Below, piece after piece: positions 7,231 through 16,000 of a DNA stretch of 23,568 nt. The stretch comes from Fibrobacteraceae bacterium (GTDB taxonomy: Bacteria; Fibrobacterota; Fibrobacteria; Fibrobacterales; Fibrobacteraceae). The stretch spans positions 8,751 through 32,318 of the forward strand of contig JABUUT010000035.1 in assembly GCA_021443045.1 (NCBI GenBank), given 5' to 3'. Within the stretch, counting starts at the first letter, position 1. Every line of letters starts with the position of its first letter. The notes under the pieces are model-generated. The model had not been told where the DNA came from. It ran no database searches and was given only the letters and a program-made list of their open reading frames with translations. The translations under genes and the position numbers were made by a program.

Positions 7231-8616
7231 ATGCTCGACGAATTACACGAAGAATGTGGTGTTATCGGCATCTACAATGGCGATAGCGTTGTTAGAAATA
7301 TTACCATGGGTTTGTACGCTCTGCAACATCGTGGCCAAGAATCTGCCGGTTTTGCGGTAACTGATGGCGATAGAATACGCATCCGAAAATCCATGGGTCT
7401 CGTATCCACCCTACTTCGAGAACACAACATTGATGAAGTACAAGGTTTCGCAGGAATAGGCCATGTTCGGTACAGCACTACAGGAGCAAGCACCCTGGCC
7501 AACGCCCAACCCATTCTAGTCAGCTGCAAATGGGGGCAACTAGCCGTAGCACACAACGGAAACATTACAAACGCAAATGAACTTCGTGCCGAAATGGAAG
7601 CCGAGGGCCACATATTCCAAACTACCTCCGATTCCGAAATTCTACTGCACGAAATTGCACGCACCCAAGCAGCAACCCTGCAAGAAGCCATAAAAAAAGC
7701 CATTGCCAAATTTACAGGCAGTTTTTGCCTAGTTTTTATTAGCAAAGACACCATGTTTGTGGCGCGAGATGGTTACGGATTCCGCCCCCTTTCCATTGCA
7801 CGCATGGGTAAAGCCTGGTGTGTGGCTTCCGAAACATGCGCCTTTGATTTGCTTGGCGCAAACTATGTTCGCGATATTCAACCAGGTGAATTTCTGACCA
7901 TAACCCAAAACGGGTTACATTCAGAATGTTTTACAGTTAAAGACCGGCTGGCCCACTGCATTTTTGAATACATCTACTTTAGCCGCCCCGACTCCAAAAT
8001 ATTCGAACAAAGTTGCGACAAGATTCGTCGCAAAATGGGAAAACAGTTGGCCAAGGAATGCCCTGTGGAAGCCGACATCATTATTTCTGTTCCTGATTCA
8101 GCCACCACCGCAGCACTAGGCTACTCCCAGGCCAGTGGCATACGCTTTGAAATCGGTCTTTTAAGAAACCACTATGTAGGCCGAACCTTTATAGACCCCA
8201 CTCAAAATGTTCGAGAGCAAAAGGTAAAATTAAAATTTAATCCCATTGAAGGGGTGTTAAAAAACAAGCGGGTATGCGTTGTAGAAGACTCCATTGTCCG
8301 TGGAACCACTTTAAAAATACTTTCAAAAATGCTTCGAGATGCAGGGGCATTGGAAGTACACATTCGCATTGCATCACCTCCTGTAGCACACCCCTGTTTT
8401 TTCGGCATGGATTTTCCGAGCCAGGGAGAACTGGCCGCAAGTTCCATGACCCCCTCTGAGATAGCCAAAATGCTTGGTGTAGAAAGCCTTGGGTATCTGA
8501 GTGTAGAAGGGATGAAGGAATGTACAGGAGAAGGGGAAAACTACTGCGCCGCCTGTTTCAATAACGACTACCCCGACTACATCGGCACAGACAATACAAA
8601 AAACCGTTGTGGGTAA
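7231..8616 (+). CDS. purF: Amidophosphoribosyltransferase, [4Fe-4S] Bacillus-type
   Basis: Catalyses the first committed step of purine synthesis: PRPP plus glutamine to 5-phosphoribosylamine. The N-terminal Ntn glutaminase domain has RYSTTGAS and AHNGNITN; the phosphoribosyltransferase domain has the PRPP loop VVEDSIVRGTT. Four cysteines match the iron-sulfur ligands of the Bacillus enzyme: one before EYIYFSRPDS, one in HPCFFGMD and two in YCAAC. From the ATG at 7231 the protein is 461 residues and starts MLDELHEE before Cys9. Cys9 would become the catalytic N-terminus after loss of an eight-residue propeptide, as in Bacillus. AGAGG stands six bases before this ATG. An ATG at 7189 would add 14 Lys/Gln-rich residues and also has a purine-rich site, so it cannot be excluded. 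Confidence 0.95.
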   Translation: MLDELHEECGVIGIYNGDSVVRNITMGLYALQHRGQESAGFAVTDGDRIRIRKSMGLVSTLLREHNIDEVQGFAGIGHVRYSTTGASTLANAQPILVSCKWGQLAVAHNGNITNANELRAEMEAEGHIFQTTSDSEILLHEIARTQAATLQEAIKKAIAKFTGSFCLVFISKDTMFVARDGYGFRPLSIARMGKAWCVASETCAFDLLGANYVRDIQPGEFLTITQNGLHSECFTVKDRLAHCIFEYIYFSRPDSKIFEQSCDKIRRKMGKQLAKECPVEADIIISVPDSATTAALGYSQASGIRFEIGLLRNHYVGRTFIDPTQNVREQKVKLKFNPIEGVLKNKRVCVVEDSIVRGTTLKILSKMLRDAGALEVHIRIASPPVAHPCFFGMDFPSQGELAASSMTPSEIAKMLGVESLGYLSVEGMKECTGEGENYCAACFNNDYPDYIGTDNTKNRCG

Positions 8617-8652
8617 AAAAAGGGCTAGCACAAAAAAGGGACTGTGCTAGCC
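8613..8652 (-). terminator. Hairpin terminator of the epimerase gene, next to the purF end
   Basis: GGCTAGCACA (8623-8632) and TGTGCTAGCC (8643-8652) form a perfect 10-bp stem with a 10-base loop. On the minus strand the stem is followed by CTTTTTTTACCC, a good U-tract, so it fits termination of the epimerase transcript. On the plus strand the tract after the stem is AACAGTTT, which is weak for purF. The hairpin starts six bases after the purF stop. Confidence 0.8.
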
Positions 8653-8689
8653 AACAGTTTAGAGAATGGTCCTAGTTTAAAAACAGGTC

Positions 8690-9610
8690 TTATGCATGTT
8701 CATAAGTCCACTTTACATGGTCCATCATAAAGTCGTGGGCATCAAAGACCAATCCAAAATGGTCCTTAATTTTACGAACATCAAAAAGCATGGGGTCATC
8801 CGACCATTGCAAATCTTCTTCCACAATCTTTGATTTAGAAGTTGGATTTAAAGAAAGCATCATTTCTGCAATTTCTTTCCAGCTAATCCAAACACTTCCC
8901 AACCCAAGAAAGATTTCTTCGTTCTTATCAGACTCCAACAAGTTCAAATAGAGCTGGGCCTGCTGGCTTGCATGAATAAATTGAGTTCCATCATTCTTAA
9001 TAACATTGATGTCCCTTCCATTTTTTATAGCCAAAGCCATATCAAAAAAACGACGGTCGGGCTGGCAACAACCATCAGGGAATGCAGGATTTCCAAAGGT
9101 ATAGCCAGGCCGAATAATATTGCGTTTCATTTCTACATTAGAAAAGCTGTTGCCGTAACCATGCCTAAAGCCAAGCACAAAAGCCTCCCCTGCCGCCTTT
9201 GTGGAGCCATAAAGGTCCATAGGTAGGTTTGAAGTGGCTTCACGCATACTGGGGCGCATTACCCCCATAGCCGCAGTACTTGACGTATAGATAAATTTTT
9301 TACAGCCCACTCTAGCTGCGATTTCTAATAAATTAACAGTCGCACGAGTATCATTCATCAACATGGAAACAGGGGTATCTCCCCACCCTAGTGCAATATG
9401 GATACAGGCCTCACAACCAGCCATACCCTTTTCCATCAATTCAAAATCCGTTAAGGAAGCTTTTACAAAGCTAACCTTATCGTTGGCACAAAGAGAGGGC
9501 ACCTTGTTAGGGTGGCGCGTAGCTATAACAACGTTATGGCCATTATCAAGCAAAGCCTTAACCACATAATGACCAATAAACCCAGTTCCTCCAGTAACAA
9601 ATACCCGCAT
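8690..9610 (-). CDS. NAD(P)-dependent epimerase/dehydratase (extended SDR family)
   Basis: 306 residues. The N-terminal Rossmann motif is GGTGFIG (7-13). The catalytic part has YTSSTAAMG near 108-116 and YGSTKAAGEAF with Tyr134 and Lys138 (YxxxK). This is the layout of extended SDR enzymes acting on nucleotide sugars or related substrates. The substrate cannot be read from the sequence; dihydroflavonol-reductase-like and UDP-sugar epimerase members share these motifs. AAAGAGGTG stands five bases before the ATG at 9610, so the start is secure. It is a single-gene unit, convergent with purF and divergent from ddl across a 134-bp AT-rich gap. Confidence 0.88.
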   Translation of the reverse strand: MRVFVTGGTGFIGHYVVKALLDNGHNVVIATRHPNKVPSLCANDKVSFVKASLTDFELMEKGMAGCEACIHIALGWGDTPVSMLMNDTRATVNLLEIAARVGCKKFIYTSSTAAMGVMRPSMREATSNLPMDLYGSTKAAGEAFVLGFRHGYGNSFSNVEMKRNIIRPGYTFGNPAFPDGCCQPDRRFFDMALAIKNGRDINVIKNDGTQFIHASQQAQLYLNLLESDKNEEIFLGLGSVWISWKEIAEMMLSLNPTSKSKIVEEDLQWSDDPMLFDVRKIKDHFGLVFDAHDFMMDHVKWTYEHA

Positions 9611-9744
9611 TTAGCACCTCTTTAAAAGATTCACAAAAAATATAATCAATTTACACTGCATAAGTTACAAAATTAAGATTTCTTACTAAATTAAATGGAT
9701 GAACGGCTATATAGTCGCAAAAAGTTTAAAAAAGGGTAAAAAAA
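9611..9744. promoter_or_regulatory. Divergent promoter region between the epimerase gene and ddl
   Basis: A 134-bp AT-rich gap that must hold promoters in both directions. For ddl, TTACAA (9665-9670) followed 16 bases later by TAAATT is a plausible weak -35/-10 pair. GGCTATATAG near 9708 is another possible -10. For the epimerase, TATATT on the minus strand near 9636 is possible. None is close to consensus. Confidence 0.35.
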
Positions 9745-10779
9745 ATGCCTCGTCTTCGTGTTTTAGTTCTTATGGGTGGCCCGTCCACCGAACATGATGT
9801 TTCCGTTGTCAGTGGCACTGGTGTTGTACGTGCCATGAACCCAGATAAATACAATGTCCACCCCGTGCTCATCGACAAAGACGGCACTTGGCATTGGTCT
9901 TCCAGAGAATTGTCTCCATACCAAAAAGACAATTTTTCTGTAAATTACTTTCATGCCCTTGAAGGTACGGCAGCCAACAAGAAAAAATTTCCGGCCCTTT
10001 CCGAAATGCCAGACTGCGACATAGCCTTTTTGGCCCTCCACGGAAAGTGGGGTGAAGACGGACACATTCAGGCACTCCTTGAAAACTGGGGTATTCCCTA
10101 CACCGGTTGCGGTCTTTTAGCTAGTGCTTTGGCCATGGATAAAATAAAGTCCAAAGAAATCTATAAAGCCAATGGCATTCCTACCCCCGACTACCAGGTA
10201 ATCTACAAGCATAATTTTACAGGCGACACTTTGGTACAAGTGGCCGACAAACTGGGTTTTCCTTTAGTCATCAAAGACCCCTTGGGCGGTTCTTCCATTG
10301 GCATAGGCATTGCCAAAGACCTCGACGAAGCAGGTAAGATTGCTCAGGAACTTTTTAAGGACACCAACCGATTGCTGTGCGAAAAATTCATTGCCGGAGG
10401 CGAAGCCAGCTGTGGTTTTATCGAAGGAGAAAAGCCCCTTCCTCCTACAGAAATGCGCATGACCACCCGCGAATACTTTGATTACGAAGCCAAATACAAT
10501 GGAGAATGCAAAGAAATCACTCCTGCAGAATTTGAACCGGAACTTACCGGGCGCATTCAGCAATTGGTAAAAGAAGCCCACTACGCCTTGGGCGGAGCTG
10601 GATACAGCCGTACCGATGTTCGTATTACCAAAGAGGGTGAGCTTTACGCTATTGAAACAAATACCCTGCCAGGCATGACACCAACATCCTTGTTGCCACA
10701 GCAAGCTGCCTGTAATGGTATTACCTACTCTGCACTTATCGACCTGATTATCGACATCAGTCTAAACATAAAGCGTTAA
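9745..10779 (+). CDS. ddl: D-alanine--D-alanine ligase
   Basis: An ATP-grasp enzyme that joins two D-alanines for the peptidoglycan stem peptide in the cytoplasm. 344 residues with all the expected blocks: GGPSTEHDVSVVSG (11-24, Glu16 being the substrate-binding Glu), ALHGKWGEDG, GLLASALAMDK, the glycine-rich loop GGSSIGI, FDYEAKY and the terminal ETNTLPGMT with metal-binding Glu and Asn. The EAKY tyrosine block is the D-Ala/D-Ala form rather than the D-lactate form known in vancomycin-resistant ligases. AAGGG stands eight bases before the ATG. tsaB follows after 21 bases, so ddl probably leads a four-gene unit. Confidence 0.96.
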   Translation: MPRLRVLVLMGGPSTEHDVSVVSGTGVVRAMNPDKYNVHPVLIDKDGTWHWSSRELSPYQKDNFSVNYFHALEGTAANKKKFPALSEMPDCDIAFLALHGKWGEDGHIQALLENWGIPYTGCGLLASALAMDKIKSKEIYKANGIPTPDYQVIYKHNFTGDTLVQVADKLGFPLVIKDPLGGSSIGIGIAKDLDEAGKIAQELFKDTNRLLCEKFIAGGEASCGFIEGEKPLPPTEMRMTTREYFDYEAKYNGECKEITPAEFEPELTGRIQQLVKEAHYALGGAGYSRTDVRITKEGELYAIETNTLPGMTPTSLLPQQAACNGITYSALIDLIIDISLNIKR

Positions 10780-10800
10780 TTTATTTTTAATGGTTGTAAA

Positions 10801-11448
10801 ATGTATTTAGATTTGTTCGTCGACACCTCTCGCAAGGGAACTTCCCTTGCTTTATCTAGCAATAGCAAAGCCCAGAGAGACGTGTACGTAGAACTGGTCA
10901 ACCCCCAAGCCAAAGGGGAAACCTTAAGTGCCACATTAGATGAACTTCTTTTGCAAGCACAAGCCTCCCTAAGCGATATTGGACGAGTAATGGTTACCTT
11001 GGGCCCTGGTTCTTTTAGTGGGTTGCGCACCGGGGTTGCCTTTTGCCAAGGCCTATGCTTTTCCGGAAAGCACCAACTCTATGGGGTTTCTACTCTGCAA
11101 GCCCTGGCCTATTTTGAAAGACCTTCCCAAGCCAGTGGAAAAGCCATTGTGGTCATTAGGGCACGCAGTGGTTACTGGTATTTGCGCAAAGAGGAAAATG
11201 AAAGTTTTATTTCAACCGAAGAACTGCTTAAAGCATTGGAAAATGTTTCAAACAGCACCATTGTGGCAGACGATGATTTTGCCAGCGATAAGGCTTTTGA
11301 ACAATTCATACAAAGTAACAAAATTTCCATAGCCAACGCCAGTGGAAAACTTAATGCTTGGGCACCCCTCTTTGACATTATAAAACCAACACTGATTCAA
11401 AGTGCCAACTACATTCAGCCTTCTTACTTTGAAAAAATAAAGGCATAG
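10801..11448 (+). CDS. tsaB: tRNA N6-threonylcarbamoyladenosine synthesis protein TsaB
   Basis: A partner of TsaD and TsaE in making t6A at position 37 of ANN-decoding tRNAs. The 215-residue chain starts with the ASKHA-type strand LFVDTS and carries the TsaB signature TLGPGSFSGLRTG (67-78). ATP-site residues are poorly kept, as is normal for TsaB, which is a dimer partner rather than the catalyst. rimI follows eight bases after the stop; tsaB-rimI adjacency is common in bacteria and supports both names. There is no strong ribosome site before the ATG, so reinitiation from ddl, 21 bases upstream, is possible. Confidence 0.93.
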   Translation: MYLDLFVDTSRKGTSLALSSNSKAQRDVYVELVNPQAKGETLSATLDELLLQAQASLSDIGRVMVTLGPGSFSGLRTGVAFCQGLCFSGKHQLYGVSTLQALAYFERPSQASGKAIVVIRARSGYWYLRKEENESFISTEELLKALENVSNSTIVADDDFASDKAFEQFIQSNKISIANASGKLNAWAPLFDIIKPTLIQSANYIQPSYFEKIKA

Positions 11449-11456
11449 GAGGCTTT

Positions 11457-11882
11457 ATGGGCATCCGATTGATGGAAGAAAAAGACTTAACTCAGGTCTT
11501 GGAAATTCAAAAAAATCTCCATTTTCAAAGTTGGACCAGAACCCAATTTGAACGTGAAATCAAGGCGCCTTACAGTTACTCTATTGTTTTTGAAAATCAA
11601 AATCAAGTTATAGGTTACGCTATTTTTCATATGCTGGGTGCCGATTCCGAACTTCTATCTATTGCGGTAGATGCCCAAAACCAACAAAAGGGAATCGGCT
11701 CCAGTTTATTATCGGCAGGCCTTCTCAAATTAAATTTTAATGGTGGCGATGCCTGCTTTTTGGAAGTCCGTGAAAAAAACACCAACGCTCGACACTTTTA
11801 TGAGAAACACGGCTTTAAAGAATACAGCAGCAGAGAAAACTACTATGCCGATGGCGAAAAAGCCATACTCTACAGGAGATAA
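11457..11882 (+). CDS. rimI: GNAT acetyltransferase, RimI-like (ribosomal protein S18 N-acetyltransferase)
   Basis: 141 residues, the usual RimI length. The acetyl-CoA loop is LSIAVDAQNQQKGIGSSLL (68-85; Q/RxxGxG at 76-81). The C-terminal strand-helix reads FLEVREKNTNARHFYEKHGF (101-120), which is the RimI/GNAT block with the catalytic-site Tyr. GGAGG stands just before the ATG. In its family it acetylates the N-terminal alanine of ribosomal protein S18, and its place directly after tsaB supports this. Other protein N-acetyltransferases of the same fold cannot be fully excluded. Confidence 0.9.
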   Translation: MGIRLMEEKDLTQVLEIQKNLHFQSWTRTQFEREIKAPYSYSIVFENQNQVIGYAIFHMLGADSELLSIAVDAQNQQKGIGSSLLSAGLLKLNFNGGDACFLEVREKNTNARHFYEKHGFKEYSSRENYYADGEKAILYRR

Positions 11883-11885
11883 ATT

Positions 11886-12704
11886 TTGACTAAAATTTTA
11901 ATGAAGGAAAGCCCCAGGGCCATTCAGAAAAAAAAGAAAATTAAAATTGGCATTGTTGGGGGAACCCTGCTTCTTTGCACCACCCTACTCTATGTGCTTA
12001 TTGCCCACAGTGGTCACTGGCTTGTATCTGATGACGACTTTAACCATGTAAACTGGGTGGTGGTTCTAGATGGGCAAACCGCAGATTTGGAACGTTCCGA
12101 TGTGGCAGCCGATATACTATCCCAGGGTAAAGCCGATTCCGTAATGATTCTTGGTAGAAGAGCCTTTCGCGACAAAAGCAATGCCGACTTTTATGCAGAA
12201 GATTTTATGAAACTAGGCAACTTTGATAGCAATGCTGTTTTTATAGTGCGTCACAACGATCCCTCCACCATTGCCGAGGCATACACCATTATTCCATGGC
12301 TTAAGGCCCATAAAGCCGACACCGTACTTCTGCTTACAGCAGCTCCAGCAACCCGTAGGGCAAAAAAATTATTCAGCAGTCTTTCTGGAGAAAAACCTGT
12401 ATACCTAACCATGGATATCCACCACCATCAATACAATCCCGATGGATGGATTTTTAATAGAGAGTCTCGAAAAAACTGGCTCCATGAATGGGCCGCACTT
12501 TTTAATTCCTACTTAGATTTAATGGGTACAAGAGTTATAGACGAAAATGATTCCTCTTTCTATAGACCAATACGCTCGGTAAAAGAAGACGCCGAAAGCG
12601 AGCCCATAATTGATTTGCAAAAACTTTTGCCTCAAGTAAAGGAACCTGTAAAGGATGACGTTAAGGAAGAAGTAAAAGAAGACACAACGACACAGTCTTT
12701 TTAG
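11886..12704 (+). CDS. Membrane-anchored DUF218/YdcF-like protein with charged C-terminal tail
   Basis: 272 residues from a TTG. A Lys-rich N-terminus and one membrane helix (about 20-42) are followed by an extracytoplasmic domain. NWVVVLDGQTADLERSDVAA looks like the first strand of DUF218 (ElyC/SanA/YdcF) proteins, and VLLLTAAPATRRAKKLF like their VTs..H..Ra block, though the usual His is replaced. Such proteins are linked to envelope carbohydrate metabolism. The tail after about 240 is Lys/Asp/Glu-rich with VK(E/D) steps (VKEPVKDDVKEEVKED) and is probably disordered. The start is set by AGGAG at 11874-11878, seven bases before the TTG and overlapping the rimI stop; an ATG at 11901 has no ribosome site. 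The family call is moderate. Confidence 0.7.
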   Translation: MTKILMKESPRAIQKKKKIKIGIVGGTLLLCTTLLYVLIAHSGHWLVSDDDFNHVNWVVVLDGQTADLERSDVAADILSQGKADSVMILGRRAFRDKSNADFYAEDFMKLGNFDSNAVFIVRHNDPSTIAEAYTIIPWLKAHKADTVLLLTAAPATRRAKKLFSSLSGEKPVYLTMDIHHHQYNPDGWIFNRESRKNWLHEWAALFNSYLDLMGTRVIDENDSSFYRPIRSVKEDAESEPIIDLQKLLPQVKEPVKDDVKEEVKEDTTTQSF

Positions 12705-12719
12705 ACGAAAGACTATAGA
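12702..12719 (+). repeat. TAGACGAAAGACTATAGA motif that supplies a stop codon
   Basis: The stop codon of the DUF218-like gene (TAG, 12702-12704) is the first three bases of a TAGACGAAAGAC unit followed by TATAGA. The same unit recurs at 12831-12849 and, in variant form, inside rsgA. Confidence 0.5.
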
Positions 12720-12758
12720 GGGAGTCAATAAAAAACAACCTTATGAATCTTGAGAGGA

Positions 12759-12799
12759 CATCCCGAAGGGCATAGCCCTGAAGGATCCAGAGAATGTCC
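12759..12799 (+). repeat. Dispersed CATCC...GAATGTC hairpin repeat, copy 2
   Basis: About 37 of 39 bases match the copy at 23427-23465. The core can fold as ATCC(C/T), GA, AGGGC, ATA, GCCCT, GA, AGGAT: two stems separated by a symmetric GA/GA internal loop. It is followed by CCAGAGAATGTC. Confidence 0.75.
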
Positions 12800-12853
12800 A
12801 TTTAGACTATAGAACGGACCTTTGGTCCTATAGACGAAAGACGAAAGATGGGG

Positions 12854-12929
12854 TCATCCTGGAGCGGCCTTTAGCCCTGGAGCTTGCGATAGGGGATAGG
12901 GGATAGGGGGATTGGATCCACAGAAAGTC
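12854..12929 (+). repeat. Diverged copy of the hairpin repeat with a G-rich heptamer insert
   Basis: Begins CATCCTGGAG and ends GGATCCACAGAAAGTC, like the other copies. The middle is replaced by CGGCCTTTAGCCCTGGAG and then three GGGGATA-type heptamers (12889-12910), giving G-runs of 4, 4 and 5. Confidence 0.5.
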
Positions 12930-12984
12930 AATATTGGATATGCTGATACCAACCACCAATAACTGATAACCAACAACTTATAAC

Positions 12985-13022
12985 AAAAAATCCACCCAGG
13001 AGATTTCCCAGATGGATTTTTT
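12985..13022 (-). terminator. Rho-independent terminator of the giant repeat protein gene
   Basis: The outer arms AAAAAATCCA and TGGATTTTTT pair fully. Read in the minus direction the inner bases TCTGG and CCTGGG extend the stem using U-G pairs and one bulge. Read in the plus direction the same positions become C-A mismatches, so the hairpin is stronger on the minus strand. It begins 18 bases after the stop of the giant gene and ends in six Ts. Confidence 0.8.
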
Positions 13023-13040
13023 AAAGATTCTTAAAGAGAA

Positions 13041-16000
13041 TTACTTTCTCTTTTTACCTTTTTTCTTCTTGTCTTTTTTAGAATCTTCCTTGTCTTTGGA
13101 ATCATCCTTGGAATCGTCCTTCTTATCAGCAGCCTTTTCGTTGCCACGCAAGTCCTTCATCTTGAAGCTTACGTTTACTTCTGCAGTTGCAGGCTGAGAC
13201 ACGGCACCACCTGCATCACGAACCTTATAGGTAAATTCGTCAAGTCCAGAGAAGCCCTTATTTGGTGTATAGACAAAGGAACCATCACGTTCGTTAAGAA
13301 CAATCTTACCATTGCGAGGTCTCTGAACCAACTGGACAGACACAGGCTTGTCACCATCAGGGTCTGTTACACCATTCATAAGGCCATCCTTGCTGGAAAC
13401 CTTAAGAGCTTCGCCTTCTTGAGTCATGTAAGTCTGAGGAGCAGCCTTTGGTGGGTTGTTCACAGGAATTACAGTAAAGAGGGCCGATCTAGATTCCTTA
13501 GCACCTTCTGGGTCGGTAACCGTAAAGGTAATCTTTTCTGGTTTGCCCTTCCAGTGTTCATAAGGCATAGCAACGGTAGCAGTCTTCTTGAACTTATCGT
13601 GAGTTACAGTGAGGTACTTGTTACCAGTAAATGTCCATTTCAGTTCATCAAAACGATGATCCTTGTCGCGAGCATACTGATCCAATTTAATCACGGCAAT
13701 TACACCATGCTTTTCATTTTCCTTAATGGTAAAGTCTGGAATGTCACGCATTACAGGAGCAGCATTCACATGTTTTACAACAAACTTTACTACAGCCTTG
13801 TCTGTTGCACCCGCTGGGTCATTGGCGGTAAACACAATGGTTTCTTCACCAAACCAGTCAGACTTCTTAGGCTTAACAACGGCTTCACGACCGCCAGAAA
13901 TCTTTACATCCAAATTCTTGGCACCAGAAACTTTCCATCTAATTTCATGTGGCTTGTTATCTGGGTCGCTTACATAATCATCAAGCTTAATAGCCTTAAA
14001 GGACTTGCCTTCCAAGGTTTCCTGGCCAGGAATATCCTTAACAACAGGAGGGTCATTTACAGGCTTTACAGTAAACTTGACTGTAATGGTAGCCTTTTCT
14101 CCGAATGGGTCGAATACGTTTACATCAACGGATTCATTGCCATTCCAGAACTTGTTTGGCACTTCTGCGGTAAGGATACCTTTGTCGCTAATTTCAAAGT
14201 GAATATCGTGCTTAACAGAGGCTCTCTTGGCCTTGGCAAACTTCTTGCTACCCTTAATAGCAGGAGTAGCGTCATCCAAGGTCCACATCAGTTCTTCCAG
14301 CTTGTTATCTGGGTCACTAACCACCTTACTAAAGTCGAATGGAGCAAACTGCTTCTTTTCTTCAATAATAAATGGCTGTACCGTTTTAAGAACTGGGGCA
14401 TCGTTCACTGGGGTTACTTCAAAAGTGGCATTTGTAGAAGCGGAAGCTCCTGCAGGGTCCTTAACAGTAAACTTGAGAGTTTCCTTACCATACCAGTTGG
14501 GGTTGGGAGTAAGAATGTTAGCACGATTACCCTTAATGTCAACCTTCAGTTCCTTGTTTCCAGAAACAGACCAATGAAGCTCGTTAGCCTTGTTATCCGG
14601 GTCTTCAGCAACCTTGGAAAGGTCAACAATTGCAAACTTTTCCTTTTCCTTAATCTTCTGGCCAGCAATGGCCTTTACAATTGGAGGATCGTTTACAGGA
14701 GTAACTTCAAAGGTAATCTGCTGGTTGGCCTTAGCCCCTTCGGGGTCAATCACAGTCAGATTAATCTTTTCCGTACCATTCCAATACTTATCTGGAGTGG
14801 TAACAACCAGTTCGTTCTTCTTGTTTACGGAGGCCTTCAACTGGCGAGTTGGGCTCAATTCAAACTTGAGAGCAGAAACCGGATGATCTGTGTCAGAAAC
14901 ATACTTGGTCAAATCAATTGGAGCAAAGGTCTTCTTTTCTTCAATAGACTGAACAGGAATTGGTTTCATTACAGGAGCGTCATTTACAGATTCCACCAGG
15001 AAATTTACAGTCTTAGAGGCTGTTGCACCTTCGGGGTCCTTTACAGTAAATGTCACATTCCGTTCACCATTCCAATACTTGTCTGCAATCTTAATACGTG
15101 CAATGTTCTTGCTATCAATTTCCACCTGGAAATCATCCACAGGAACTGGAGCCGGTTCTTCCTTAACTTCTTCCTTAGCACCCTTCTTGCCCTTCTTAGC
15201 AGGCTTCTTTGCAGGTTTCTTCGGAGCAGGAGCCGCCGCAGCAGCCTTTACCTTGGAAACAGTTGCCGTCCATACCAAGTCGCTCAACTGATGATCAGGG
15301 TCATGTACAAACTTGTTCAGGTCAATTTCCTTGAACTGTCCCTTTTCCTTAATCTTCTGGGCAGGAATATCCTTCATTACAGGAGCATCGTTTACAGAAG
15401 TAATTTCAAAGGTTGCCATGGTAGATGTTTCAGCACCATCAGGATCCTTAACCATAATGACTATAGTTTCTGGAGCGCACCAGAAATACTTGTCTGGAGC
15501 AGAAACGGTGAGAATATGATTAGAAGAAATATCCACTTTCAGCTTCTTGTTGCCAGAAACAGTCCACTTCAAGTCGGAAGGCTTATTGTCTGGATCATTT
15601 ACATATTCATCCAAACGAATTGGCTTAAATACATCCTTTTCCTTAATCTTCTGGCCAGGAATTGGCTTTAGAGTTGGAGGATCGTTTACGCGAGTCACTT
15701 CGAAGAACATCTTGTGGCTGGCGCTGGCACCTTCGGGGTCAGTTACGGTGAAGGTCAAAGTTTCCTTGCCATTCCACTGATCGTTTGGAACCTTAACCAC
15801 AACGGTATTGTCCTTACGCTTTTCCACCTTCAGGTTCTTGTTGCCAGAAATTTCCCACTTGAGAGAGGTCTGTGGGTGGTCGGGGTCGGAAGCCAAAGCA
15901 GAAAGGTCTATGGTCTTGAACACGCCATTTTCGCGGATGGTTTCACCCTTTGGAGCGTTCTCGGCAATCTTTGGAACGTCATTAATGGAGCGAACTTCGA

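Larger units (their letters stand above)
12705..13040. other. 336-bp repeat-rich spacer between converging genes
   Basis: No gene seen. From left to right: a TAGACGAAAGAC unit; a hairpin repeat copy (12759-12799); a small perfect hairpin GGACC-TTT-GGTCC (12816-12828); a second TAGACGAAAGACGAAAGATG unit; a second, diverged repeat copy with a G-rich insert (12854-12929); an A/C-rich stretch of loose ACCAACCACCA/ACTGATA steps (12949-12984); and the terminator of the giant gene (12985-13022). Both flanking genes end here, so the spacer carries 3' ends only. Confidence 0.6.

Noticed and set aside
6671..7360. 229-codon frame on the plus strand across the UbiA/purF junction
   Set aside because: It overlaps two well supported genes in another frame, and its translation has no recognisable domain.
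8643..8689. A separate plus-strand terminator for purF
   Set aside because: The hairpin at 8623-8652 has its T-run only on the minus strand, and nothing else in the gap forms a convincing stem.
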